Below, piece after piece: positions 1 to 13,282 of a stretch of 64,000 nt of DNA (within the stretch, counting starts at the first letter, position 1; every line of letters starts with the position of its first letter). Location: positions 28,133,658 through 28,197,657 of the forward strand of contig NC_088873.1 of NCBI RefSeq assembly GCF_032884065.1, written 5' to 3'. Both the position numbers and the translations under genes were made by a program. This DNA comes from Artemia franciscana (Eukaryota > Arthropoda > Branchiopoda > Anostraca > Artemiidae). The notes under the pieces were generated by a model. It was not told where the DNA came from. It saw only the letters and a program-made list of their open reading frames with translations, and made no database searches.

Positions 1-415
1 AAAATCAGCACACAACAAGTTCCATGAACAAAGTCGGTTTCCCGATGAGAAAAATTAATGTACAAGTTTCACGAAGAGAAAAATCAACATGGAAAACTTT
101 CATGTTCCAAAATCAGCATGCAAAAGGTTCCATGAACAAAAAATCAAGACGCTATAAGTTCCATGAAAAAAATCAGTTTAATGAGGAGAAAAATAGACAT
201 GCAACAAGTTTCAGGAACTAAAATCAACAAGTAACAAGTTTCACGAATAAAAGTCAACACGCAACAAGTTCCAAGAAGAAAAATTAACACGCAGCAAGTT
301 CCATGAACAAAACAAGTTTAACATTGAAAAATAATACTGTAAAAGTTTCAAGGAGAGGAAAATCAATATGCAAGGAGTTTCACAAAGAAAACTCAGCACC
401 CAACAAGATCAAACA
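1..415. repeat. Degenerate minisatellite, unit about 35 bp
   Basis: Short blocks of the form AACAAGTTCCATGAA followed by AAAAATCAACA recur about ten times with many substitutions. The open frame of 65 codons here is the repeat read through and not a convincing gene. The left edge of the array lies outside the window. Confidence 0.65.
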
Positions 416-589
416 AAACAATTTTAATTTTTAGCTTATAAATTCGTTTTTGAAAGGAAAATGCTTGAAAAAAGCCTTAGGTTTGATAATGTTTGTGCAA
501 GAAGGGGTTGGATGAATTGTTGGATTTAAATCTTATTTTCATCGTGTGAATTTCTGGTGAAAATGTTTTAGGAATGATAATATGCATCA

Positions 590-1150
590 TTGGGAGCCCG
601 TGGGGTAGCCACATATTGCCATGGTAGCATGAATCGCTTGAACTAACAAGTTCTACGCCTTAAAGTTAAGGTGAAAGGGTTAAATGAAATTATAAGTGGT
701 GGTGGGGGGACTGAAATCTAAAACTTAGTTCAAAGAAATGAGGGATTTTCATTATGCACTCTCAGAAATACCTCTTAAATTTCTTAAAGAAATATTGCTT
801 AAATTTATCTCTAATAGCAGCCCTCCCTCCCTCTGGAATTGCTTGCTAGGGTGGGTGAACCACCTATTGTCATGGTGATGTGAATGTGCATAGCCTTGGC
901 TCAATGGAGCGTGGAATGTTCATTAAAAGTTCTAATATATAGCTCTTAGTATAGATTAAGTTCGTGTCTAGTAACATCCCTCCCCTTTGTAATGGTTGCT
1001 AGGGTGGGTTAGCCGCATATTGTCGTGGTAGCGTGAATGTGTCTTGGTTCAAAGAAACCTGGAATTTTCATTAAAAGCTCTCAGAAATAGCTCTTAATAG
1101 GGCTTAAATTTATCTCTAATAACAACTCCCCTCTATAGTCGGTTGCTAGG
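590..1150. repeat. Degenerate tandem repeat, unit roughly 140-250 bp
   Basis: Three to four copies share the blocks GCTAGGGTGGGT, CATATTGTCGTGGTAGC and TTAAATTTATCTCTAATA. Copies begin near 590, 844 and 1005, with a partial one near 1140 and a further fragment near 1331. Spacing is irregular, so the array is old or has suffered indels. No coding content is seen. Confidence 0.65.
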
Positions 1151-1904
1151 ACCCCCCTCACTGTTCTTTAATTCATGATTATTTTTGCATATATTTTATT
1201 CTATGTCAGGTTTTTTTCACGTTTTGTTTTTTCGTTTGTTGAGTTTTAAGTGTTTTTCTTTGTGTAATAATATTTTGTATTTTTTTTTTATTAATAAATG
1301 AATACGAACAAAAAGTGTCGCCCCTGGAATTGGTTGCTAGGGTGTGGGCCAGTCATTGAGTGTCAGAGGTTGTGAATTGAGAGAATTAAGTTTCATGTCT
1401 TTTGCCCCCATTTTCCTATATTTTGAGTTAACTTAGATCATTCTCTTTGAAAACATCTCTAAATATTCTCTAAGAAGGGGTATTTTCCTATGTTTTGAAA
1501 AAGTTTATATCATTCTCTAAGAGAATATCTTTAAAAATTTTTTAAAAAAGACCCTCCAAAATGCTAGGATTATATCGCTAAAAAGTGTAGAATCGCTTTG
1601 TCTGGGTTTATAATACCCTTCTAAAGCATTACTTAGCGAACAGGTGCACTTCAGATATAACCGAAGTCCAGTAATCAATTCCCCCCCTGCATGTCATTTA
1701 TTGCAGTTTTAGGGAGCTCGTAATTCATTTAATGATTCTGGTCTAAGCGAACAGGGAATTCTCCTTGTGTGCAATAGGTTATTTTGTAGAATCTATTTGC
1801 GGAGACATAATATTAGGAAGGTTTTCGAAGTCCAGCTGTCTGGGGCACTATTCCGTGGAATAGAAATGACCCTTTCGAATCATAATGGGGACAAACATCA
1901 TTGG

Positions 1905-2035
1905 AACATAAAGGCTCCCTGAAAAACACCTTGAAAGGAAAAAGAGTTTTGAAAGAAAATCAAATCCTGAAGAAAAAACGCCTTGAAAGAAAAAACACCT
2001 TGAAAGGAAAAAGATCTTGAAAATAAAGGAAAATG
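1905..2035. repeat. Short A-rich minisatellite
   Basis: The block CCTTGAAAGGAAAAAG recurs about six times with variation (CTTGAAAGAAAAAACA, TTTTGAAAGAAAAT). A related fragment lies near 2470-2525. No gene is seen. Confidence 0.5.
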
Positions 2036-2054
2036 AAATCTCTTAAGATATTAT

Positions 2055-2345
2055 ATAACACCCCACGTGTACGTCGGCATTACGTAACATTCCACGTGTG
2101 CGCTGTCCGTAACATCCCAAGTGTAAGATTGCATCGCATCCCACGTTTGCGCTGTAATTACGTAACACTCCACCCTTGCACTGCGACTACGTGACATCTC
2201 ACATGTGCGCTGTCATTACCTAATACCTACTTGCTCCCCTCGTCGTTACGTAGCACCTAGGTGTGCTCCCCATCATTACATAAAACCCACATGTGCAACG
2301 TCATCACGCAACACCCACGTGTGCACCCTCCTCCGTTACAAGCGG
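2055..2345. repeat. CACGTG-rich minisatellite, unit about 33-36 bp
   Basis: About eight to nine units of the form TACGTAACAYYCCACGTG followed by TGCGCTGTCATT are visible between 2055 and 2345. Many units keep the palindrome CACGTG or a one-base variant. The array is far more GC-rich than its flanks. Confidence 0.7.
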
Positions 2346-5300
2346 GATTTCCCGTTGGGCCCCTAAGTCTAGCATTGTTACGCAAGATTGCGTCATCCTT
2401 AACTTAAGTAAACATTCCCTTATTTCGTAAAAACAAAAGAAATTATTAATAAAAATGCCTAGAAGAAAAATATATCTTAAAAAACTTCTTTGAAAAACCT
2501 CTTGGAGAAAAATGTCTTACTAAAACTCCCCCGCTTGACTCGTGGACTCTATCATGTTCTATTATCGAACACCCCCCCCCCAACCCTATTAAGTAATATT
2601 CGAAGAAATCCTAAATGTTCTCTACTGTGTAATATGCAAAAGTAAACATTCCCTATGACGCACACCTGCTGCCTCTCATGGAATGACGGGCTCTGCTTGA
2701 ATCCAGGGGTAGGGAATGTCCTTAAAAAGCAGGGCTTTGTTTAAATCAGGGCAACGTTCAAAACTAGGTATAAGGCCCCGCTTAAATAGATTTAGGGGGT
2801 ACTACTGGCAATTTCATATCAATAAAGGACTTCATTCTTTAGCAAAAAATATTTTTTATTCGGTCCATATTACCCTTGTTTTGATAATTTGCTCTTAAAG
2901 CATAGAGGGGCAGAAGTTCACTCTTTATTGCCATTTTTCAAATATTTAGTTCTGTAACTATAGTAAAGAACCACTCGTGCCTTGCTAGAAATTGAATTGA
3001 AAACGAATATTGAAGGGAAATTTATTGTCATATTATACTTATCCACAGTTGTCAAAGATATAACTTTTACTAAGAAAAAGCTACGCAAAAAAGCTATTTG
3101 AATCAAACACCTGCTTGATTTAGTACAAAAAAGTAGGAGAGGGAGAGACATATTTTTGCAAAAAACGTGTTCAGGCAAAAGCAGAGTGATGCTTTACACT
3201 ATTTTGTGCCGTAGAACGATAATATTGGCCATGAAGGAGCTAAACTGAACTGAGGAGAAAACTACGAAATAATCATTCAATTTAAAACTATCAAAAACCC
3301 ATAAACAACGTATACAAAAAGTATAAGTAACATGTTATCAAATGGTGGCAGGTAATGTCCTACGGTATTTATAAATAACCCTTGAAAATGATAAGTTGAA
3401 ATTTGAAATCTTCATTTGAGTTTTTGAGGTAGGATATAAAATTATTTAACTTTAACTGTGCATAAAAGGGACAAAGAAGGGAACTTAACACCTGTCCCCA
3501 TTTAGGAAAGGAAATCGTTACAAGACCTCCCCATCTACCCCACCCTGATTTAAAATTTTTTTTAAGGGTGAGCTCATTTCCATTTTTACTTGCAAACGCC
3601 TTAAACTACCCCATCCTCCCTATCCAAAGGAGAACATTTATTTCATTCGGTATCAAAAATAAAACTTTTCAAAACTTTATAATTGACAGGATGCTTCCGT
3701 AGGTCAGCCAAATACCATGTTTAGAATGTAGAGTGGGGCATCCATTTATTCTCCTTGTAGGGATCATTTTGGACAAGCTATATTCGGTGATGGGGGAATA
3801 CCCTAAAAAACACAGAAAATGATCACATGAAAAATATAGAAAGCAAATAGAAAGTTCAGGAAATCGACTGTATATTTCAAGAGATTCAGATTTATGTGTT
3901 CAGGAGATTCAGATTTATGTTTCAACGGAAATTTTCTGGGGGAGTGAAGAATCCTGAATCAATACAACACATTCGTTAGCATATAGTTGAAATACGCCAA
4001 TACAAACTTTTTGTATTTAAATAAAAACATACACAGAAATTATACCAAATAACAAAGTGAATTCGATTAAAACTTCAGACATGCACAAGCTGACATACAT
4101 CAGAATGAAGTTGTCGTTCACCTTTGATATTGAACGTATATGGTACGAGCTCATGGCAGGCCCATGGCACATGAGCTTGTCAGTCAACTTGGAATAACGG
4201 TAAAACCTGGAAAAAAGTTGCAACACAAATGCTTTCCTAAACCAAAATGTTCAGAAGAACCTTGGGCCATGGGCTGCGATGCACTCTGACTTGTCAATAA
4301 CATTGCGACTTTTCGCAAAGAACAAAAGGCTGGTTATTTGATTTAGAGCACAAAGGACAACATTCTGCTCTTAATTTCATTATCTCATACGTCTAAATTA
4401 GCTGGAAACGATTGTCCTTTTTTTAAAGAAAATATATTTTCTGATTAGGACTCAATTTTTGGCCTTTTTAAGAGGACGTGACTTCGTTAATTTGAGTTGG
4501 TAAGATCTTTCTTACCCGAATTTGTGTAATTCAACTGGAAGATGGAAAGATGAGGTATAGAATGACACTCAAAAACGTTTTGAACACAAGTAAATTTTCG
4601 GGCTGTTTTTGGTGAAATTGGGCTTTTATGTAATATATGGGAAAACTAATGTCTAGAGTAACTAAAGCTGATATTCAGGTCAACATACATAATAAAAGAC
4701 AGCTAGAAACCATTCAAAGCTAAAGTATTTATTTTCATTTTTATGGTTAAATTTGAGATTTTAGGAGCGATTCTGGGGCATTTGTCAGTTTCAAATTTCT
4801 GCAGATTCTTAGTCGGCTATGTTATTCTTCAGATTCTTCTGAATGTTTTATTGGAAAAACATGTTGTAGTTTGTTCACCTTAAACCGTAAAATGTGTTGT
4901 CTTTAATTGTTTTTGTTTTTTTCTCTTATTTAAAATCTAACGAAGATTTAGGGCGTATATGAGGTAAATTTTGAATCCATAGGTCAAATCAGCCTGGCTT
5001 TATTTACTATTATTTTTGTATTTGAGTTTCTTATGTAGGGGGCAAGGTATATCGGACGACGCTTAGCGGAGAGCTGATGGAACCAGAAGCTCCCCTTTGG
5101 TGTATGGTAATTTTCGTTTGTTTAAAGTTCCAATAGCTCATTACTTGCATAAAAACAATTCGTTTTGCTCTTTTACTTTACGACATGACAACCAAAGAAA
5201 AATAAATCTGGCAAGAATTTTTTTTTTTGCAGTTTACTAATCTTCACGATAACGGAATCTGGATGCTGACTAGTAAGGTGAATACATAGGGCGTTAATAA

Positions 5301-5599
5301 TAACCGTCAGTGAAGATAACCACTGTGAACAGAGCAGTAAACAGTTTCATCATAAATGGGCTATTGAGCAAAAACATTGGAGTTTTCCTTTTTTTTTTAT
5401 TACAGCCATGTAAAATGAATAAAATAGATACCAGTTCTTCTGGCGTATTGTCGAGACTTCTTCTCCAGCTTGATTTCCTTGCAGCCTGTCCTAGCGGAGA
5501 TGTACAAGCCTCATATCCGTACTCCCGAACCATTTTTAGAACCAGTCCTTCAAGACTGAATATTGTTTGAGGAATTTCATCCTATAAATAAATATGAAG
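2346..5599. other. No recognisable gene
   Basis: This stretch is AT-rich with short chance open frames, none over 90 codons and none resembling a protein I know. A poly-C tract lies near 2571-2580. Nothing else can be supported. Confidence 0.5.
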
Positions 5600-7715
5600 T
5601 CAAAGGTAAAGGTTGAAAAAAACCCCAGGGTCTAGGGGCAGACGTTGTAAGTTATGCCCTTGGAGCATATATGGTTTTTATAGAAGGGATGTTCGTATAA
5701 ACTTCGGAGATGACTCATTTGATCTGCTATCGAGAGTTCTAGTTCACTTTTTAAGAGTCAAAAGAGATCAGAGGACAACTAGCCCTCCTACCATGCCTTT
5801 TTTTCCCAAAAACATCTGATAAAGATTTTGAGATAGCCATTTTGTTAAAAATAGTTCAAAAATCATATAACAAAATTTTTTGGGTCGATACAATCCCCCA
5901 GGACTCGGGGGCAGGCGTTGTAAGTTATATCCTGGGGGCATATATGGTTCTTATAGAAAGGATGCACGTATAAACTTTAGAGAGGACTCATTTGATTGGA
6001 AATTGAAACTTCTAGTTCACTTTTTAAGATTCAAAAGAGATCAGAGGACAACTAGCCCCCCTCCACGCCCTGTTTCCCAAATCCATCCGATAGAAATTTT
6101 GAGATAGCTATTTTATTAAATGTAGTTCAAAGATTATATAATAAAACTACGAGGTCGATTTAACCCTCCAGGGGCCGGGAGCAGCCGTTGTAAATTAGGC
6201 CCGGGGACATAAATGGGTCTTATAGAAGGGATTGTTGAATAAACTTCAGAAAGTGGTCATTTGATTGGAAATTGAAACTTCTAGTTTACTTTTTAAGAGT
6301 CAGAAGAGATCAGAGGGCAACTATCCTATCCCCCCCCAAACCCTTTCTTTCCCAAATCCTTCCATATAAATTTTGAGGCAGCCATTTTGTTAAAAATAGT
6401 CCAAAAATAAGATAATAAAACTCAAGGGTCGACACAACCCCTCGAGCCCGGGAAGAGGCGTTATAAGTTATGACCAGGGGACGTATATGGTTCTTATAGA
6501 AGAAATGCTAGTATAAACATTAGAGAGGGCTCTTTTGATTGGAAGGTGAAAGTTCTACTTCACTTTTAAAGAGTAAAAAGAGAACGAAGGGCAACTAGCC
6601 CCCTCCGATTCAAGTCCTTTTCCCCCAAACCCATCCAATAATTTTTTTTAGATAGCCATTGTTAAAATTAGTTCAAAATCAGATAATACAAACTCCAGAG
6701 TCAACTCAAATCCCCAGAGCCTAGGGGTAAGTGTTTTAAGTTATGCCCCGAAGGCATGTTAGGTTTGTATGTAAGCAGAGGTCGTATAAACTTCAGAGGT
6801 GACTCATTTCAATGGAAATTGAAAGTTATAGTAACCTTTTTATGAGTCAAAAGAGATTGGAGGGTATATACCCCCCCCCCCCCCCCCCCGCACCACACAC
6901 ACACGCACACACACACCCTCTTTGCCCCAAATGCATCCGATCAAATTTTTAAGATTGCCAGTTTGTTTGAAATAGTCAAAATATCAGATATCAAAAACTT
7001 CAGGGTCAAAATAAGCCCCCCCCCCTAAAGCTCGGAGGAAGGGCTGTAACTTATGGCCTTGGGGTATTTTTAGCTTTTATGGAAGAAGTGGTCGTACAAA
7101 CCTCGGAGGAGATTTCATATAACAAAAAATCGAGGGTCGACGAAAGCCCCCAGGGTCGACAAAAACCCCCAGGGCCTGGCAGCCGTCGATAGTTATGTCC
7201 TGGGGGCATATATGGTTATTATAGAAGGGATGCTTGTATAAACATCACAGAGGGCTTATTTGATTGGATATTGAAAGTTCTATTTCACTTTATAATTTCA
7301 CAAGTGATCTGACTGCAACTAGCCCCCCCCCCCACCCGCCAGCCTTCTTTTCCCCAAATAGGTCAGATTGAATTTTTAATGTTGCCATTTTGATTAAAAC
7401 AGACCAAAAATCATACAACAAAGACTCCAGGGATAACATAGCCCACCAAAACTTGGGAACAAGTGTTGTAAATTATACCTCATGACACATAAAGTTTTTA
7501 TGGAAGGGATGGTAGTATAAAATTCAAAGAGGGCTTATTCGATTGTAAATAGGAATTTCTAATGAGCTTCTTAATAGTCAAAAGCGATTGGAGGGCAATT
7601 AGCCTCCCAAGGCCCTTTTTTTGCCTATGCATCTGATAAAAATTTTTATATGTCAATTTTGTTCACAATACTTTAAGGATCAAATAACAAAAACTCAGGA
7701 GTCAGAATCTTTTCA
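5600..7715. repeat. Tandem satellite, unit about 272 bp, about 7.5 copies
   Basis: Units begin at a GC-rich block of the type CCCCAGGGTCTAGGGGCA near 5622, 5895, 6166, 6438, 6709, 7013, 7146 and 7441. Most spacings are 271-275 bp; one is longer (about 304 bp) and one unit is cut to about 150 bp. Each unit carries GTTGTAAGTTATGCCC, GGGCATATATGGTT, TTCACTTTTTAAGAGTCAAAAG, GGCAACTAGCCCCC and GAGATAGCCATTTTGTT in that order. Open frames at 5613-5819 and 5880-6107 are equivalent parts of successive units and not genes. Neighbouring units differ at many sites, so the array is not newly homogenised. A (C)n and (CA)n tract interrupts one unit at 6870-6915. Confidence 0.9.
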
Positions 7716-8490
<775 letters not shown>

Positions 8491-8615
8491 TTGTTTGTTT
8501 GTGTGTTTACTGACGGCATGCCTGATTTTCGACTGACGTCATTATAAGGATTGAGCATTATACCGTCATGAAGTTGTTTGTCGACTCACGTCATGTTTGT
8601 CGACTGACGAAATTA

Positions 8616-8910
8616 CAGACCGGGACACAAATATAAGTTGTCTGTGTGTGTGTGTGTGTGTGTCTGTCGAGTGACGTCATGTTTGTGTGTCGACTGACGT
8701 CATGTTTTCGACTGACGAAATTAATGACCGGGACATCGGGACACAAATGACGACCGGGACACCGTCACATAGGGAATATAAATGACGACCGGGACACTCA
8801 AAGAGAAAGCGACCGGGACACAAGGAATGTTCGATTAGCAATCACCATCAACGAAGCACCGGGACACAAATGACGACCGGGACACAGGGAGTATAAATGA
8901 CGACCAGGAA
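8616..8910. repeat. GACCGGGACAC minisatellite inside the Helitron
   Basis: Short units GACCGGGACACCGGGACAC and AAATGACGACCGGGACAC repeat with variable order. The same units recur at 9160-9300, 14400-14515 and 15290-15430. Confidence 0.8.
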
Positions 8911-9289
8911 ATAAGTAAAAAAAAAACTAGAAAAACTAAAAAAAGGTAAAAACTACAAAAAAACTAAAAACTAATAAAAAAACTAAAAAAGCTAAAAAAC
9001 TAAAAAAACTAAAAAAGAAAAAAAAAGAAAAAAAAATGAAAAATAAAGGAGAAAAACAAAACTAAAAAAAATAAAAAGAAAAAAAACTAAAAAGAAAAAA
9101 AGGGGAAAAATACAAAAATTTATTTCATCATATACCATTTCAAAACGAATGCATATACAGACCGGGACACCGGGATACAAATGACGACCGAGACACAGGG
9201 AATATAAATGACGACCGGGACACGGGGACACAACTACAACGGGGACGCCGGGGGGCACAGGGGGATATATAAATGACGACGGGGACACA

Positions 9290-9497
9290 GGGAATGTTCG
9301 ATTAGAAATCAATCACCATCAACAAAGCTCAAGGGCAATCATTAGAATCATGAGGTATAGATCTGAATACGGATTGTTTTCCCATGGACCATTATATGTT
9401 GCATGTTCAAGAGTAGGTAAACCTGACAATCTATTTATATGCACAGACAATGGGACAGCAAAGAATGTTGTATATTCGCAAGTTTTACGTAGTTAAA
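9290..9497 (+). pseudogene. Helitron helicase C-terminal remnant
   Basis: The piece encodes, across two frames, the end of the Helitron Pif1-type helicase: a sequence like AITINKAQGQSL (motif V region), then [11 protein letters not shown] (motif VI region) and [10 protein letters not shown] before a stop at about 9497. It matches the better preserved copy ending at 17134. The frame changes in the middle and the upstream nine-tenths of the protein is missing, so it is a relic carried by a non-autonomous element. Confidence 0.75.

Positions 9498-9500
<3 letters not shown>

Positions 9501-9566
<66 letters not shown>
9501..9566. repeat. (AT)n microsatellite inside Helitron tail
   Basis: 66 bp of pure AT between the helicase stop and the GC-rich 3' tail. 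The same order of parts is seen at 15632-15735. Confidence 0.95.
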
Positions 9567-9568
<2 letters not shown>

Positions 9569-9692
9569 ATATTCACAGGTGGGACATAGGGACACAACTA
9601 CAATGGCGCGTAACTAATATGGCGCGTAACGACTTACGCGCGCGGGGGGGCTTGGGGGGGGGGGGGGGGTCGAAGCGCCACCCCAACAGCTA

Positions 9693-9693
<1 letters not shown>

Positions 9694-9769
<76 letters not shown>
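9694..9769. repeat. (TA)n microsatellite at Helitron 3' end
   Basis: 76 bp of pure TA directly after the CTAG terminus. It is likely part of the original insertion site. Confidence 0.95.
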
Positions 9770-9770
<1 letters not shown>

Positions 9771-11524
9771 TAGACCTCTAATAAAATAAAATTAGCGGTA
9801 TAATATAACTCTTTTCAATTTTGGTAGGAAATACGGTGCTATTATGTAACAGGGAGTACAAAATTGTGTGTTGTTGAGTATTAACAAAAAATTTCGTTAT
9901 TTACTGGGGTTCCATATAAACTTAACAGAGTAAAATTCAACATGGAATTCATTAAAAAAAGCTCAATTCATCCGATAAATCTCAAACAGAGCCAAATTCA
10001 TCACAAATTTAGCATACAAAATTGAGATACCAATCATCTTGCTTTTACTAATTACAAAACGTAAGTCTTTGTTATACTTAGCCTTGAAAGGGTTAGGATA
10101 CACTCGGTTGAGCCTCCATTTTACATTGAAAGAGCTTCACTCGCTTTAAGTTTTTAACGACTAAGTCTGGGTTCCGGATGAATATTATCGTGACCAATTT
10201 TGATTGTATTAATGTTGTGTAGAATTAGTATCACTAGGTGTAATTTTGTAGGTTAAGGTTGGTGTGGGTTGATTTCTCGAGCTGTTCTTTGCATGAGCCA
10301 ACTTTTTTCTACACTGGCACTTGATGGATTAAATTGTGCTTGGATTGAGTTTGGAATAGCTTTGCTTTTACTGGCTTAAATTTTGCGCGAGTAAAATGTA
10401 AGAATTTTAAATACTGCATGTTTTATTAGGACAATGGACAATGATTTAAGGACAATGATTTATTAGAATATCTATACAAAATTCAAAAGGTATTAACGGT
10501 TTTTTAAGAAAGCCGAGTTTGCACAAAGTGGGCAATGTATATTAGAAGAACAAAAACCTTTTCGTTATCCGAAACGGTCCAGTTTACTTTCGGTTCAGTC
10601 TTAAACCACTTTTTCAAAATAGTTCTTTTTCTGCTTTGTCACTTTCTACTCATTCTGGTATCTAAGACTCTCTCATCCCTTTCTCTCTCTTCATTTTCTT
10701 TCACTAAGAGTATTAGTAGTAAATCTTTGTCAGAGTCACCTTAAGCACAAATTTAACTACTATCTTCTATAAAAGGATATGTTAGAATACAATTTAAAAC
10801 ACAGAATACTGAATACTATGCATGAACCATGAACATTATAAGTGATAATCAATAGCGAATTTTAGGCTGCTAAGGAAGAATATTACTAGTCAGTAATCGA
10901 TACGAGAAAGTTCTAAGCACGAATACAATCCATGAAAATGAACAGGAATGCCAAAACATACCGTCAATGCGGAGTAGTCTTAGCGTGGAGCCCCAATGGA
11001 CTTGTGGTGTCCGGCATCCCATGAAGTTTTGGGGGTTTAAGCTATCTATTATGTCATAACTAATCTTAAGCGAGCATACGCAGTCTTAGTACACTGGCTT
11101 TCTTGGTGCCTATTGCTCCATAAGAACGACGCTGTTTCAACGGACGTGAGGGTGTAAATCCAGAATTCTATTGTAGCAGAAAATCTGCTACAAAAGAGTA
11201 TCTTGAGAATCACATTAGGTTATACTAGTTGCTACGGTGAGATGTAGTAGTTAAGCAAATATTAGTTAAAGAAAGTTAAAATAAACATTTTTGCAAGGAA
11301 TTCCCTGGTTTTTATTCATGAGCATTAAAACACAAAAAAAAACAGCGTCATGGCGATGTTTGGGAGTATTAACTTGCATATTTGAAATATTATTTTTGTT
11401 GTTGGCGGGAATGCTACCCCAAGCAAATTTGCAGTTGATATTAGACTAAAAAAACATTGTTAAAAAATGTAAAACATAACAGTTTTTATGTTTTAATTTT
11501 TACCATTGACACAAATTTACTTAC
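9770..11524. other. No confirmed gene; possible downstream exons of the 11.5 kb gene
   Basis: Minus-strand open segments occur near 10640-10740 and 10970-11045; the latter is followed by a donor-like GTATGT. Their phases do not join cleanly to the first exon at 11525-11680, so I do not call them. Otherwise the stretch is AT-rich and featureless. Confidence 0.35.
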
Positions 11525-11680
11525 TTGTAGGAAGAGGTCGGTGTCTTGTATTTCTTCCTCGCTTTCATCCGAAGTAGCACCGTTAAAAAACGCCTCTTGA
11601 TAATCACCACTTGAGCACCGCACATATGTGATGTCCAAGAAAAAGATGAATATTAAAGTTGGAATGCACAAAAGAATCAT
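11525..11680 (-). CDS. Candidate first coding exon of a small secreted protein
   Basis: Reading leftward from ATG at 11680, 52 codons run to a strong splice donor, CAA|GTAAGT, at 11525/11524. The peptide starts MILLCIPTLIFIFFLDITY, a typical signal peptide with a probable cut after VRC or CSS. An acidic stretch follows, including SDESEEEIQDTDLF. The exon ends in phase 0. A hydrophobic start, an acidic pro-like segment and a near-perfect donor are what one expects of a secreted-peptide precursor gene. I do not recognise the family and could not find a next exon with matching phase, so the product is unknown. Confidence 0.4.
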
Positions 11681-11699
11681 CTTGTTGTAATATATATCG

Positions 11700-13167
<1,468 letters not shown>

Positions 13168-13257
13168 ATCTATATAAAAATAAGTTGTCTGTCCGTTACG
13201 CCAGATTATATCTATATATATAAAAATAAGTTGTCTGTGTGTGGATCTGTGGATGGA

Positions 13258-13275
13258 TCAGGTGACGTCACCTGA
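13258..13275. promoter_or_regulatory. 18-bp perfect palindrome with TGACGTCA in Helitron head
   Basis: TCAGGTGACGTCACCTGA is its own reverse complement and contains the CRE-type octamer TGACGTCA. The same palindrome occurs at 13800-13817 and 14574-14591, each about 45-50 bp after a head start. It may be a structural or protein-binding site of the element; function is inferred only from conservation and position. Confidence 0.6.
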
Positions 13276-13282
13276 AAAAACT

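Noticed and set aside
5613-6107. Two similar small proteins in a row
   Set aside because: They are equivalent parts of adjacent satellite units, broken in other units.
10640-11045. Minus-strand open pieces as later exons of the 11.5-kb gene
   Set aside because: Phases do not join with the first exon without an unseen intermediate exon, and the acceptor sites are weak.
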